DNA of 64,000 bases. It comes from JAQUQI01 sp041650035. Its GTDB lineage: Bacteria; Omnitrophota; Gorgyraeia; JABMRG01. Position numbers and translations under genes: made by a program. The DNA lies in NCBI GenBank assembly GCA_041650035.1, contig JBAZLY010000002.1, positions 1-64,000 of the forward strand, read 5' to 3'. The notes below the pieces were generated by a model. That model ran no database searches. It saw only the letters and a list, made by a program, of their open reading frames with translations, and had not been told where the DNA came from. Below, piece after piece: positions 26,157 through 34,380 of the stretch. The first letter of the stretch is position 1; every line of letters begins with the position of its first letter.

Positions 26157-26185
26157 TTGACAGATACGCTTAATTGTATTACAAT
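26157..26185 (+). promoter_or_regulatory. Sigma70 promoter of the cold-shock gene
   Basis: TTGACA (26157-26162) and TACAAT (26180-26185) lie 17 bases apart. The start point near 26192 gives a leader of about 124 bases before the CspA-like gene, consistent with the long regulated leaders of cold-shock genes. Upstream in this 335-base gap, CTTGACA (26021-26027) and TGTCAAG (26051-26057) form another inverted repeat; nothing coding is seen. Confidence 0.75.
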
Positions 26186-26223
26186 GACAATGAAAGTAAA
26201 TAAGGCAGTAGAAATGTTTGTAG

Positions 26224-26254
26224 CCGCAAGGTAAAGAAACAGCTCGCCTTGCGG
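26224..26254 (+). promoter_or_regulatory. Hairpin in the cspA leader
   Basis: CCGCAAGG (26224-26231) pairs perfectly with CCTTGCGG (26247-26254) and is followed by ATTTTT. It sits in the leader between the promoter and the coding region, so it can act as an attenuator or temperature-dependent element. It is 62 bases upstream of the start codon. Confidence 0.5.
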
Positions 26255-26315
26255 ATTTTTAATCTGTGCCATTATTTACTAGCATTAAATTCTTAAGAAA
26301 GGAGGTTAGTGAGTA

Positions 26316-26516
26316 ATGGCAAAAGGAAAAGTTAAATGGTTTAATAACCAAAAAGGCTACGGTTTCATTACTCCTGAAGACGGTAAGGACGTATTCGTTC
26401 ATTACAGCGCTCTTCAGGGTGAGGGATATAAGTCGCTTGAGGAAGGCCAGGATGTTGAGTTCGAGATAGAACAGGGCCCTAAAGGCGAACAAGCCAAAAA
26501 TGTAACAAAGATATAA
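26316..26516 (+). CDS. Cold-shock protein, CspA family
   Basis: The 66-residue single cold-shock domain has RNP1 'KGYGFI' and RNP2 'VFVHYS', with the aromatic 'KWFNNQKGYGF' start. It binds single-stranded RNA and DNA as a chaperone that opens RNA structure. AAAGGAGG precedes the start at good spacing. The gene has its own strong promoter, a long leader and a terminator, so it is probably monocistronic. Confidence 0.96.
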   Translation: MAKGKVKWFNNQKGYGFITPEDGKDVFVHYSALQGEGYKSLEEGQDVEFEIEQGPKGEQAKNVTKI

Positions 26517-26542
26517 CCGGATAAGACGTCTCCGGCATATAA

Positions 26543-26595
26543 AGACGGCCGTTTAGCTTAGTAAGTCTAAGTTACGCGGTCGTTTTTATTTTTTA
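26543..26595 (+). terminator. Rho-independent terminator after cspA
   Basis: GACGGCCGTTTAGCTTAG (26544-26561) folds against CTAAGTTACGCGGTCGTT (26567-26584) with a five-base loop and a few mismatches, and runs into TTTTTATTTTTTA. It closes the cspA transcript. The following 26596-26792 stretch shows no gene that I can support. Confidence 0.75.
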
Positions 26596-26792
26596 CTTGA
26601 AAGAGGGGCGCGATAGCGGTATAGTATCCGAGAATAAATAAACTTTGCACATAGCAAGGCCCGCGGGGAAAAACATCCGCAGAAATGGTCTGCCTGCCTC
26701 GTGGATTTTGAAAAATATCCTAAATGACAAAAGAGTTTTTCCGCGCAATAAAATATTAAGGGCGCGGGTAAATCATGCCTTAAGAAGCCTTT

Positions 26793-27158
26793 ATGGTAAT
26801 CAAGATCACGGGTTGGATCTGGTTTTGCGTTGGTATTATACTATTGCTTTTTCCAGGCCTTCTGCGCCAACGCATACTAAGGAAGGGTAATAAGATCATT
26901 AGGAAATACCTGTTTGCCGTTATGCTTGTCATTATCGCGGCCTTGATGACAACAGGGCTTAAAATCGCCGGCGGTATGCGGGTAAAACTCTTTATAGCAA
27001 TAGGCATTATTTTAATCGTCAAATTCACATTCACCGTCAAGTCTAATTTTGCGCGCAAGACCTCTGTTTTTTTGCAGGAACAGCCGCTCTTGTTTTTTAG
27101 GGTAGTGGCCCTTGCGCAGGCGGTTACGGGGCTTTTTATGATATTGTTCGCGAGGTAA
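26793..27158 (+). CDS. Small integral membrane protein
   Basis: The 121-residue product has four hydrophobic helices (about 3-22, 41-60, 65-82, 98-119) separated by short basic loops. The layout resembles small DUF2065-like inner-membrane proteins, but I do not recognise the family. It ends 32 bases before a nitroreductase gene. Confidence 0.6.
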   Translation: MVIKITGWIWFCVGIILLLFPGLLRQRILRKGNKIIRKYLFAVMLVIIAALMTTGLKIAGGMRVKLFIAIGIILIVKFTFTVKSNFARKTSVFLQEQPLLFFRVVALAQAVTGLFMILFAR

Positions 27159-27190
27159 TACCGGATGCATCCGGAAAAAAGGCCTTGAGC

Positions 27191-27790
27191 ATGGACACGT
27201 ATGATACAATATTAAAAAGAAGATCTATCCGCAGTTTCAGCGATAAGCCGGTCAAGATGAAAAACCTGCGCCGTATGGTAAATGCCGCCAGGCTTGCCCC
27301 AAGCGCGGGCAACATGCAGATATTGGAGTTTATCATAGTCACATCAAAGCGTTTACGAGGCGGGGTATTCAAATGCCTGCGATGGGCAGGGTATCTCGCG
27401 CCAAGATTAAACCCCCGCGCGGGGCATGAACCAAAAGCGTATATCATTATACTGACCAACTCGTCTAAGCCGGCTTCATCGGATAACAAAGTGCTTACGC
27501 CTGATTTGCGGGATATCGGGGCGGCGGCTGAAAATATAATGCTGACAGCCCAGGCAAACAATATAGTCAGCTGCTGGCTGGGCGCTATCGATAAAGAAGG
27601 GTTAAGCCGGCTATTCTCGCTTCCCGGACATATAACGATAGACTCTGTTATCGCCCTGGGGTATCCTAACGCGTCCTCAAAGGCCGTAAGATTCAAAGGC
27701 TCTGTTAAATATTTCCTTGATAAAAATAATACCTTAAACGTCCCCAAGAGAAGCCTTAATCACATAACACATATTAACGGGTTCTCTTAA
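27191..27790 (+). CDS. Nitroreductase-family protein
   Basis: The 199-residue product is a second nitroreductase-fold protein, with 'ILKRRSIRSFSDKPVKMKNL' and 'VNAARLAPSAGNMQILEFI' (FMN-binding start). 'DIGAAAENIMLTAQANNIVS' and 'DSVIALGYPNASS' follow. ATG 27191 is preferred over TTG 27185. It differs from the 18965 paralogue by an insertion around 'RLRGGVFKCLRWAGYLAPR'. NAD(P)H-dependent reduction is likely; the substrate is unknown. Confidence 0.86.
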   Translation: MDTYDTILKRRSIRSFSDKPVKMKNLRRMVNAARLAPSAGNMQILEFIIVTSKRLRGGVFKCLRWAGYLAPRLNPRAGHEPKAYIIILTNSSKPASSDNKVLTPDLRDIGAAAENIMLTAQANNIVSCWLGAIDKEGLSRLFSLPGHITIDSVIALGYPNASSKAVRFKGSVKYFLDKNNTLNVPKRSLNHITHINGFS

Positions 27791-27869
27791 ATCAGCAGGC
27801 ATTCACGTCTTCGGCGGCGGTTCCCGGGGCCGTATTCATCTTTAAAAAGGATTTTGACCGTGTTTCGTT

Positions 27870-29105
27870 ATGCGCAAAAAAAATCAACCTGAAAAACCTA
27901 AAAGGATAGAGCTTTCCGCGCCGGCAGGAAACTGGTGCGCTTTAAGGACAGCTGTCAAGGCCGGGGCCGACAGTGTCTATTTCGGCATCAGGGGGCTTAA
28001 TATGAGGCAGGGGGCTGACAATTTTGACATGCTCGAGCTTGGCAAGATAATGGATTTTCTACGCGGTAAAGACAAAAAAGGGTATCTTGCCTTAAACACC
28101 ATAATCCTTAACCGCGACATCAAAAAATCCGAGACGATACTAATCCAGGCTAAAAAACACGGTGTCCATGCCGTTATATGCTGGGATATGTCACTGTTCT
28201 CCATGGCAAGAGACTTAAACCTTGATATACATCTCTCCACGCAGGCAGGTGTTGCCAACAAAAACGCCTTAAAATATTATGCCCAGTCAGGCGCTAAAAG
28301 GGTAGTCATTGCCAGAGAATGCGGCCTTGACGGCATAACGGAAACCGCCGAATTCATAAAAAAAGAGCATATCCCGTGCGAGATAGAGGTATTCATACAC
28401 GGGGCCATGTGCGTAAGCGTATCAGGCAGGTGTTTTTTATCGCATGAGTCATTTAAAAAATCGGCCAACAAAGGCGAATGTCTTCAACCGTGCAGGCGCA
28501 TGTTCTTTATACAGGACACTGATAATGAAAGCGGCTACAGAATAGGGCCTGATTATCTGTTAAGCCCCAAGGACTTATGTGTCATGCCTTTTATCGAAAA
28601 GATGATGGAGTCGGGGGCGGATGTGTTCAAGATAGAGGGCAGGAACCGTTCTCCGGAGTATGTCAAAGAGGTGACCCTTTGTTATCATGAGGCGATGGCT
28701 GCCTATTATGGCCGTCGGTTAGACACGCGGCTTAAAAAGGGACTTCTTAAGCGGCTTGGGTCAACATATAACAGGGGCCTGGACGGCGGATTTTACCTCG
28801 AAAAACCCGGTGGGCTGGATAACAGTCCGCGCAAGGGCGGTGAAAAGATATACGCCGGCAGGATAATGCGCTTTTTTTCAAAGATAAGCGTAGCCGATGT
28901 CCTGGTAGAAAAAGGCCCTCTAAAAATAGGGGATAAAATCCTGGTATCAGGCAAACATACGCCTGCCGAATATTGCCTCATTCGAGAAATGCAGATGGAA
29001 AAAAACCCCCTGCAAACAGCCTTAAAAGGCTGGCGGATAGGTATAAAGATCCCATTCAAGGCGCATGTAAACGATAAGGTCTTTTTCATAAAAGAATCGT
29101 GTTAG
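27870..29105 (+). CDS. U32-family peptidase-like protein (TrhP/RlhA group)
   Basis: The 411-residue protein begins with the TIM-barrel-like 'IELSAPAGNWCALRTAVKAG' and 'DSVYFGIRGLNMR'. It has the U32 signature 'EVFIHGAMCVSVSGRCFLS', followed by further Cys in 'KGECLQPCRR'. These four Cys match those binding a cluster in RNA-modifying members. 'DVFKIEGRNRSPEYVKEVT' and a C-terminal beta-barrel ('GDKILVSGKHTPAEY') complete the fold. Though annotated as peptidases, many members hydroxylate tRNA or rRNA; which applies here is unknown. Confidence 0.88.
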   Translation: MRKKNQPEKPKRIELSAPAGNWCALRTAVKAGADSVYFGIRGLNMRQGADNFDMLELGKIMDFLRGKDKKGYLALNTIILNRDIKKSETILIQAKKHGVHAVICWDMSLFSMARDLNLDIHLSTQAGVANKNALKYYAQSGAKRVVIARECGLDGITETAEFIKKEHIPCEIEVFIHGAMCVSVSGRCFLSHESFKKSANKGECLQPCRRMFFIQDTDNESGYRIGPDYLLSPKDLCVMPFIEKMMESGADVFKIEGRNRSPEYVKEVTLCYHEAMAAYYGRRLDTRLKKGLLKRLGSTYNRGLDGGFYLEKPGGLDNSPRKGGEKIYAGRIMRFFSKISVADVLVEKGPLKIGDKILVSGKHTPAEYCLIREMQMEKNPLQTALKGWRIGIKIPFKAHVNDKVFFIKESC

Positions 29106-29184
29106 GCAAGGGTTAACTTCAAATCGCCCTTTAAATACATGATAAAATCCTTTGAACTATAACCAAATGTCTGACTAAATACCC

Positions 29185-29213
29185 TTGACAATCGTCACTC
29201 AATAATGTAAGCT
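29185..29213 (+). promoter_or_regulatory. Candidate promoter
   Basis: TTGACA (29185-29190) is followed after 17 bases by TAAGCT (29208-29213), a weak -10. It would drive the small gene at 29244 with a leader of about 24 bases. Confidence 0.4.
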
Positions 29214-29243
29214 GATATTTCATTTAACAAAAAGGAGGCAAAG

Positions 29244-29480
29244 ATGCCGTATGACAGCAGTCTGGACCAGCAGTTATTCACAAAATCGTGCGAAACAGAC
29301 AATGGAAGGCTAAGCGTAAGCGTGTATTCCTATAATAACGGTCCGAAAAAAATACAGATATCAAGAGAGTCCAGGGACCAGCAGGATAATTTAAAATTCG
29401 CCAAGTTGGGCAGGGTATCAAAATCCGAGATGCAATGCCTTTTGCCTATTATACAAGAGGCCCTTTCCAAAATAGATTGA
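29244..29480 (+). CDS. Small hypothetical protein
   Basis: The 78-residue soluble product is not recognised. It has a strand-rich centre ('GRLSVSVYSYNNGPKKIQIS') and a C-terminal helix ('SEMQCLLPIIQEALSKID'). The layout resembles small DNA/RNA-binding proteins of the PUR-alpha-like or PC4-like kind, but this is a guess. AAAGGAGG precedes the start, and a TTGACA element lies upstream, so the gene is very likely real. Confidence 0.6.
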   Translation: MPYDSSLDQQLFTKSCETDNGRLSVSVYSYNNGPKKIQISRESRDQQDNLKFAKLGRVSKSEMQCLLPIIQEALSKID

Positions 29481-29560
29481 TCTTATTGCCGGCTGAAGGC
29501 AGCACACCGCTTATTGGCCTTTGAATAAAGACATATAAGCGACAAGGCGAGGTAAGGAAA

Positions 29561-30298
29561 ATGGCCCGCAATAAAACATATATATACGGCAAAAACTCTA
29601 TCTATGAGCGCTTAAAAGTAAATCCTAAGTCCATTAGAAGCGTGTATGTGCAGGAAAATTTCAATGCCCCTCACATAATCCAGCTTTTGAAAACAAACAG
29701 CATAGCTTACAGGGTCGTGCGTGAAAAAGAGCTGTTAAGGATCAAGCGCGCGGACAGGCTGCAGGGTATTGTCGCCGAGGTAACAAGTTTTGAATACACG
29801 CCTTTTGAGAGCATCCTAAACCCGGATAAAATCAACAGGCCATGCGTGCTATTCCTTGATGATATAAACGACCCGCATAATCTCGGTTCCATCTTAAGGA
29901 TAACCGCCTGTTTCGGCGGTTTTGCCGTTGTCATCCCGGGACATTCAAGCTGTCAGGTAAACGATACAGTTATCCATGTCGCTTCAGGGGGAGAAAATTT
30001 TACACCTGTAGCCCTTGTAAACAACCTGCTAAACGCTATTACCAAGGCCAAGAAAGCGGGCTACTGGGTAGGGGCCTCGGTCATTGATGGCGGCCATGAT
30101 ATAGCGAATTTCAAATTCCCAGCTCCATTCGCGCTTGTGCTCGGTTCCGAAGGCAAGGGCATAAAACCAGCCATACTAAAACATATTGACCTGCTCGTAA
30201 CATTAAATATGAAAGGCGAGCCGCTTTCGCTTAATGTGGCTATGGCAGGCGCCATATTTTGCCATGAGATCTCTAAACAGGCAGAAAGCGCGAAATGA
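29561..30298 (+). CDS. rlmB: 23S rRNA / tRNA 2'-O-methyltransferase, RlmB-TrmH family
   Basis: The 245-residue SPOUT enzyme transfers a methyl from SAM to a ribose 2'-OH. The N-terminal substrate-binding domain starts 'YIYGKNSIYERLKVNPKSI'. The catalytic domain has 'FLDDINDPHNLGSILRIT' (motif 1 with the N and R), 'FALVLGSEGKGIKPAIL' (motif 2), and 'PLSLNVAMAGAIFCHEI' (motif 3, trefoil knot). This fits RlmB, which modifies 23S rRNA, although related TrmH-type targets cannot be excluded. The stop overlaps the next start. Confidence 0.9.
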   Translation: MARNKTYIYGKNSIYERLKVNPKSIRSVYVQENFNAPHIIQLLKTNSIAYRVVREKELLRIKRADRLQGIVAEVTSFEYTPFESILNPDKINRPCVLFLDDINDPHNLGSILRITACFGGFAVVIPGHSSCQVNDTVIHVASGGENFTPVALVNNLLNAITKAKKAGYWVGASVIDGGHDIANFKFPAPFALVLGSEGKGIKPAILKHIDLLVTLNMKGEPLSLNVAMAGAIFCHEISKQAESAK

Positions 30299-31197
30299 CC
30301 CCTGTTTTTAGAAAATGGCCAGTGATAAAGGCGTCATTAATTATCCTGCTTCTCGCGGCCGTGTCGGGCGCAACCTTCCATTTTTTCACGGATTATAAAA
30401 AAGAAAGAGCGCGGTGGGCGGGTCTCGAAATGTCTCTCCGGGAAAAAAGCAACGCATTCCGCGGACTGGCATGTATTGTCATTAAAGATTATAACCGCAA
30501 CCGGCGTATCGAGATCAATCCTGAAACAAAAGTCGCCTCCGCCAGTATCGTAAAGATCCCCATTATGGCGGCTTTATTGTGCTCTCAAAAAGAAAAAGGC
30601 TTTTCGTTATCCGATAAAATAGAACTCAAACAGAAAGACATAACCGGAGGCTCCGGAACTCTAAAAAATACCCGGGCAGGGAAGGAATTCAGCATAAAAG
30701 AACTCATGGAACTGATGATCTCCATAAGCGATAATACCGCGACAAATATACTAATTAAATTTCTCGGCTTTGATTTCCTTAATTCGTGGATGAAAAAGGC
30801 CGGGCTGAAGAACACAAATCTGTCCAGGCTGATGATGGATATGGCGGCAAGGAAAAGGGGCGTTGAAAACTACACTACGGCAGACGATATCGCCTTAATA
30901 CTTGACAAGATATATCTAAACAGCCTGCCTGATAGAAACGCCTCCGCCGAATGCCTGCGCGTGTTAAAAACACAAAAGACCCGCAACAGGATACCGGCAA
31001 AACTGCCGCGGGGCACGGTAATAGCGCATAAGACAGGCCTTGAAAACGGCGTCTGCCACGACGCGGGCATAGTATTCACGAAAAACGGCAACTTTCTCAT
31101 ATGCGTCCTTACCGCGCATCGAAATACCAATTCTTATAAATCGAGGAAATTTATAGCGGCCATAGCGGAGACGGTTTACAAGTATTACGTGCCTTAA
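30295..31197 (+). CDS. Class A beta-lactamase-like serine hydrolase
   Basis: The 300-residue exported protein has an N-terminal anchor (about 11-30). The penicilloyl-serine motifs are in order: S-x-x-K at 84-87 ('ASIVKIP'), S-D-N at 145-147 ('ISISDNTATN') and K-T-G at 246-248 ('IAHKTGLENG'). Acylation of a serine by a beta-lactam or a peptidoglycan-like substrate is therefore likely. Whether it is a resistance enzyme or a cell-wall hydrolase cannot be told; the genome context is not that of a resistance cassette. Confidence 0.85.
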   Translation: MTPVFRKWPVIKASLIILLLAAVSGATFHFFTDYKKERARWAGLEMSLREKSNAFRGLACIVIKDYNRNRRIEINPETKVASASIVKIPIMAALLCSQKEKGFSLSDKIELKQKDITGGSGTLKNTRAGKEFSIKELMELMISISDNTATNILIKFLGFDFLNSWMKKAGLKNTNLSRLMMDMAARKRGVENYTTADDIALILDKIYLNSLPDRNASAECLRVLKTQKTRNRIPAKLPRGTVIAHKTGLENGVCHDAGIVFTKNGNFLICVLTAHRNTNSYKSRKFIAAIAETVYKYYVP

Positions 31198-31246
31198 GGG
31201 GTCCAGGCATTATTTGTCGTTATATTGTCCGCGTAACGGAATTTTC

Positions 31247-31275
31247 TTGTAATTGGCCAAAGACAAGGGTAAAAT
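31247..31275 (+). promoter_or_regulatory. Candidate promoter
   Basis: TTGTAA (31247-31252) and TAAAAT (31270-31275) are 17 bases apart. They precede the coiled-coil secreted gene by about 30 bases, in a 107-base gap. Confidence 0.4.
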
Positions 31276-31304
31276 ATCTTATAAATTTAAACCTGGGAGG
31301 ATAT

Positions 31305-32123
31305 ATGTTTAAAAAGATCTTTGCTGTTATCGCCGTGATGTTATTCGGCATCGCTTCTTACGCCTGCGCGCAGAAAGATTACACAGGCGATCTGGAGGCG
31401 GCAAAAAAGGAACTCGCGGGGCTTGAAGAAAAAATAGCTGACTATAAAAACAAGATCAAGGTATTGACAAAGAAATTCAACGAAGCGGATATTTCCTTAA
31501 GGCAAGACCTTATGCTGTGCAAGGCTCATATGGATGAAAAGACATTTATCCGCGAATCCAAAAGAAGGCAATCACAGCTTAAGGGGGATTTTCAGGTTAA
31601 ATACGCCCCTGTAAAATCAGAATATAATAAACTTAAAGATGCCCATAAAAGATGTTCCAGGCGCATAAAAGCCCTCGATAAAAAAATAGACCGTCTTGCC
31701 GGCGATCCCGGATACGAATCATATATCGAAAAGATGGACGCGTGCAGGGCGGATGCGCAGGCAGCAAAAGATAAATTACATTCAGGCATTGCCGCGATAT
31801 ACAATGAGGCGGGGGACAAGATAGAGCAGATCACCGATATGGCGAATAAGAGCAAGATAAAGAACCAGATATTAGCTGACGCTCAAATCAAAGAACACGC
31901 CCTAAGAATGGAATATCAAAAGGAAAAACAATTAATCGAATCCCACATAGAACAGGTACGGTCAGACTATAAAAAAAGCAAGTCGGAATTCAATTTAAAC
32001 CGGGCGCAAAAGGCGCCGGAGGCAGAGGGTCAGGCGAACCTCAAGGCCAAACCGGTTAAATACACGGATAAAAATACCCGGGTAAAAAAACAACCTTCTT
32101 CCAATTTTTCTCCAGCTAATTAG
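31305..32123 (+). CDS. Secreted coiled-coil protein
   Basis: The 272-residue product has a signal peptide (to about residue 22, 'SYACAQ'). It continues as a long, charged, heptad-rich helix up to about residue 230 ('LEAAKKELAGLEEKIADYKN', 'KRCSRRIKALDKKIDRLAG'). The tail is Lys/Pro-rich and probably disordered. No family is recognised; a structural role in the periplasm is plausible. GGGAGG precedes the start. Confidence 0.65.
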   Translation: MFKKIFAVIAVMLFGIASYACAQKDYTGDLEAAKKELAGLEEKIADYKNKIKVLTKKFNEADISLRQDLMLCKAHMDEKTFIRESKRRQSQLKGDFQVKYAPVKSEYNKLKDAHKRCSRRIKALDKKIDRLAGDPGYESYIEKMDACRADAQAAKDKLHSGIAAIYNEAGDKIEQITDMANKSKIKNQILADAQIKEHALRMEYQKEKQLIESHIEQVRSDYKKSKSEFNLNRAQKAPEAEGQANLKAKPVKYTDKNTRVKKQPSSNFSPAN

Positions 32124-32258
32124 AAAAGTTGTTATAAAAGGCAAATTAGATGAAGCTTTTACGGCATAGCCTGTGCAGAAGGCGGTACAGAACGCAGATC
32201 AAGATAAGACAATGGTTTGCCGCGGGGATGCGCGCCATATTAAAAAGGAGGCCCGGAC

Positions 32259-32987
32259 ATGATAAGATCAGGCAACCCCACGCTTAGAGACAACGTATTC
32301 AGCCAGTTGTCCAACGCGGGGGCATATAATGCCATGACCGTGCAGGGGACCGTGAATAAGTCTTTTCTGATGGCCCTGCTTGTCGTTTTTTCGGCAAGCC
32401 TGGTATGGAACAGGCCTTCGGCCGCTGCCGGGCTTCTACTACCTTCATTGGCCGTCGGTTTTATTATAGCCCTTGTCACGGTATTTAAGAAAGAATACGC
32501 CCCTTACACGGCGCCGATATACGCCCTGACACAGGGCGTCGTATTGGGCGCCGTATCGGCTTTTTTTGAAAAAAGCTATCCTGGGATCGTTATACAGGCC
32601 GTTGGGCTTACCATATCAACCTTGATATGCATGTTAATAGCGTATAAAACAGGCATTATCAATCCTACGCAACGTTTCAGGTTAGGCATAATAGCGGCGA
32701 CAGGCGGTATAGCGCTTTTTTATCTAACAGGCCTGATTATGAGCTTTTTCGGGTTCAATATGGGGATTATCCACAGCAGCACACCCATAGGAATAGCCTT
32801 TAGCGCAGTTGTCGTCATTGTAGCGGCGCTTAATCTTGTTATTGACTTTGATTTTATTGTCAAAGGCGCCGCTTATAATGCGCCGGGATATATGGAGTGG
32901 TATGGCGCCTTTGCCCTGATGGTCACCTTGATATGGCTTTACCTTGAGATCTTAAGGCTGCTGTCAAAAACGCGTAATAGGTGGTAA
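32259..32987 (+). CDS. Bax inhibitor-1 / YccA-like membrane protein
   Basis: The 242-residue protein has about seven membrane helices and the family pattern: the start 'NPTLRDNVF', 'YTAPIYALTQGVVLGAVSAF', 'ATGGIALFYLTGLIMSFFG', 'NLVIDFDFIVKGAAYNAPGY', and 'MEWYGAFALMVTLIWLYLEI'. The paired Asp residues of 'DFDF' form the pH sensor in BsYetJ-type calcium leak channels. It lies in the inner membrane. AAAGGAGG is present before the start. It is separated from greA by five bases. Confidence 0.92.
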   Translation: MIRSGNPTLRDNVFSQLSNAGAYNAMTVQGTVNKSFLMALLVVFSASLVWNRPSAAAGLLLPSLAVGFIIALVTVFKKEYAPYTAPIYALTQGVVLGAVSAFFEKSYPGIVIQAVGLTISTLICMLIAYKTGIINPTQRFRLGIIAATGGIALFYLTGLIMSFFGFNMGIIHSSTPIGIAFSAVVVIVAALNLVIDFDFIVKGAAYNAPGYMEWYGAFALMVTLIWLYLEILRLLSKTRNRW

Positions 32988-32992
32988 TCGCG

Positions 32993-33469
32993 ATGGAAAA
33001 AATATATCTTACGCAGCAAGGTCATGACAAGCTCAAACATGAACTTGAATATTTAAAGACAAAAAAAAGGCGCCAGCTCTCGGAAGAGATAGGCAAGGCC
33101 CGCGCCCTCGGCGATATAAGTGAAAATGCCGAATACGACGCGGCAAAGGATGCCCAGGGCCTAAACGAGAAAAGGATATTTGAACTGGAGGACAAGCTGT
33201 CCCGTGCCCAGATAATAGATGAATCGCGTATGACCGCGGACATGGCCCTTATAGGGGCCACGGTAACCGTCAGGGACATTACCGCAGGCGGGGAGGAAGA
33301 ATCCTATACCCTCGTCTCTGAAGCAGAGTCTGATTTTTCAAAAGGTATGATATCGGTATCGTCACCCGTAGGCAAGGCCCTTCTCGGCAAAAAAAAAGGC
33401 GAGACTGTTGATATTATTGTGCCCGCTGGCACATTAAGATACGTAATAATCAATATCGAAAGGAGGTGA
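32993..33469 (+). CDS. greA: Transcription elongation factor GreA
   Basis: The 158-residue factor rescues backtracked RNA polymerase by stimulating transcript cleavage. The N-terminal coiled coil carries the acidic tip 'ALGDISENAEYDAAKDAQ' (family GDxSENAEY). The C-terminal FKBP-like domain includes 'ATVTVRDI', 'EEESYTLVSEAESDF', 'SPVGKALLGKKKGETV'. ATG 32993 is chosen over the in-frame GTG 32981; AGGTGG lies about 10 bases before it. Confidence 0.96.
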   Translation: MEKIYLTQQGHDKLKHELEYLKTKKRRQLSEEIGKARALGDISENAEYDAAKDAQGLNEKRIFELEDKLSRAQIIDESRMTADMALIGATVTVRDITAGGEEESYTLVSEAESDFSKGMISVSSPVGKALLGKKKGETVDIIVPAGTLRYVIINIERR

Positions 33470-33475
33470 ACCTGT

Positions 33476-33829
33476 ATGAGAATCCTGTTGGCATGCGTTG
33501 CCATTATGCTGTTTTCCTGCGCCACGTTAGTTCAAGCTGAAGATATGCCGGGTGAAGAGGCGCAATCTTTTTATTCTTACGGCGAGGTGTTGAGCGTATC
33601 AGCTGATCAGATCCTTATCAAGGAATTCGATTATGTGACAGGGGATGAAAAAGAGGCTGTTTATCATATCGACAAAGAGACGTCTTTTGACTCGGTAGAA
33701 TCGGCCCAGCAGATTGCCCCCGGCGAGCTCGTGGATATTGAGTTCATTGTTTCGGAGGACGGCAGAAACATAGCAAGAGATATATTCGTTGACCGCATTG
33801 AGGATTTCGAGAATTTTGAGGAAGACTAA
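33476..33829 (+). CDS. Small secreted acidic protein
   Basis: The 117-residue product has a signal peptide (to about residue 21, 'VQA'; the 'LFSCATL' Cys might be lipidated). The rest is strand-rich and acidic ('FYSYGEVLSVSADQILIKEF', 'VYHIDKETSFDSVESAQQ'), with a DFENFEED tail. It resembles small periplasmic OB-fold-like proteins of the DUF5666 kind, but I cannot confirm that. It begins six bases after greA and has AAGGAGG before the start. Confidence 0.6.
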   Translation: MRILLACVAIMLFSCATLVQAEDMPGEEAQSFYSYGEVLSVSADQILIKEFDYVTGDEKEAVYHIDKETSFDSVESAQQIAPGELVDIEFIVSEDGRNIARDIFVDRIEDFENFEED

Positions 33830-33877
33830 TCTTTAAGCAACCGTTGTGCGCGCCAAAAATATAAGGAGGGTATTTCT

Positions 33878-34054
33878 GTGTGCTGCGAGTCATGTATACG
33901 CTATGAAAAATGTTTAGAAGATGGCCGGACAAAAGATGAATGTTGTCCCCGCTGTCCTGAATACAATGAATGTTCAGGCGGCGATAGAGCCAGGGATTGC
34001 AGTAACAACAGCTATGACGGCTACAGCAGGGAGGATGAGAACTATTATCAATAA
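33878..34054 (+). CDS. 58-residue cysteine-rich protein, GTG start
   Basis: The short gene has an ideal ribosome site (AAGGAGG) seven bases before GTG. The product has eight Cys in the first 41 residues: 'CCESC', 'YEKCLEDG', 'ECCPRCPEYNEC' and 'RDCSN'. A hydrophilic tail rich in Tyr, Ser and Asn follows. The Cys pattern suggests bound zinc or an iron-sulfur cluster. The family is not recognised. A rho-independent terminator follows, so it closes the greA-containing unit. Confidence 0.65.
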   Translation: MCCESCIRYEKCLEDGRTKDECCPRCPEYNECSGGDRARDCSNNSYDGYSREDENYYQ

Positions 34055-34103
34055 AGGCGGGGGTCTTTCCCGCGATTTTAAAGGCTATCGTGGTAACAGA
34101 TAG

Positions 34104-34147
34104 GGCCGCGCGGATATCCGCAATACGATCCGCGTGGTTGTTTTTAA
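34104..34147 (+). terminator. Rho-independent terminator
   Basis: CCGCGCGGAT (34106-34115) pairs with ATCCGCGTGG (34128-34137) with one mismatch, followed by TTGTTTTT. It lies about 50 bases beyond the cysteine-rich gene and should end that transcript. Confidence 0.75.
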
Positions 34148-34380
34148 ATGAACGTTTTTCCCCGTATTCGCGGGCAGCGGGCGGGCCCCGGTAAAGGCAT
34201 GTTATCCGTCGTTAGACACGCATAGCTTAGGCGGCATAGATTGGGTTATGCGATGATAAATATCCCCGCGTCAAACACCGTATGGGGACATTGCTTGTTT
34301 GCAGATACGCATTTCACGCTTCTTAACATTTACACAATAATAGAAAGGCCCTGTAAAAACAGGCTCTTACACAGGATAAA
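34148..34380. other. Intergenic stretch without recognised content
   Basis: Between the terminator and the gene at 34381 I see no open frame, tRNA fold or IS end. A short CCTGT-AAAA-ACAGG stem (about 34351-34364) sits in the leader of the next gene. No convincing promoter was found. Confidence 0.4.

Noticed and set aside
26645..26890. 81-codon open frame before the membrane protein gene
   Set aside because: It overlaps the better-supported gene at 26793, lacks a ribosome site and has no coherent protein pattern.
30295..31197. Acquired antibiotic-resistance gene
   Set aside because: The beta-lactamase motifs are present, but composition and neighbours are chromosomal and there is no mobile element close by.
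33921..34103. 60-codon open frame
   Set aside because: It is in another frame of the GTG-started cysteine-rich gene, which has the ribosome site.
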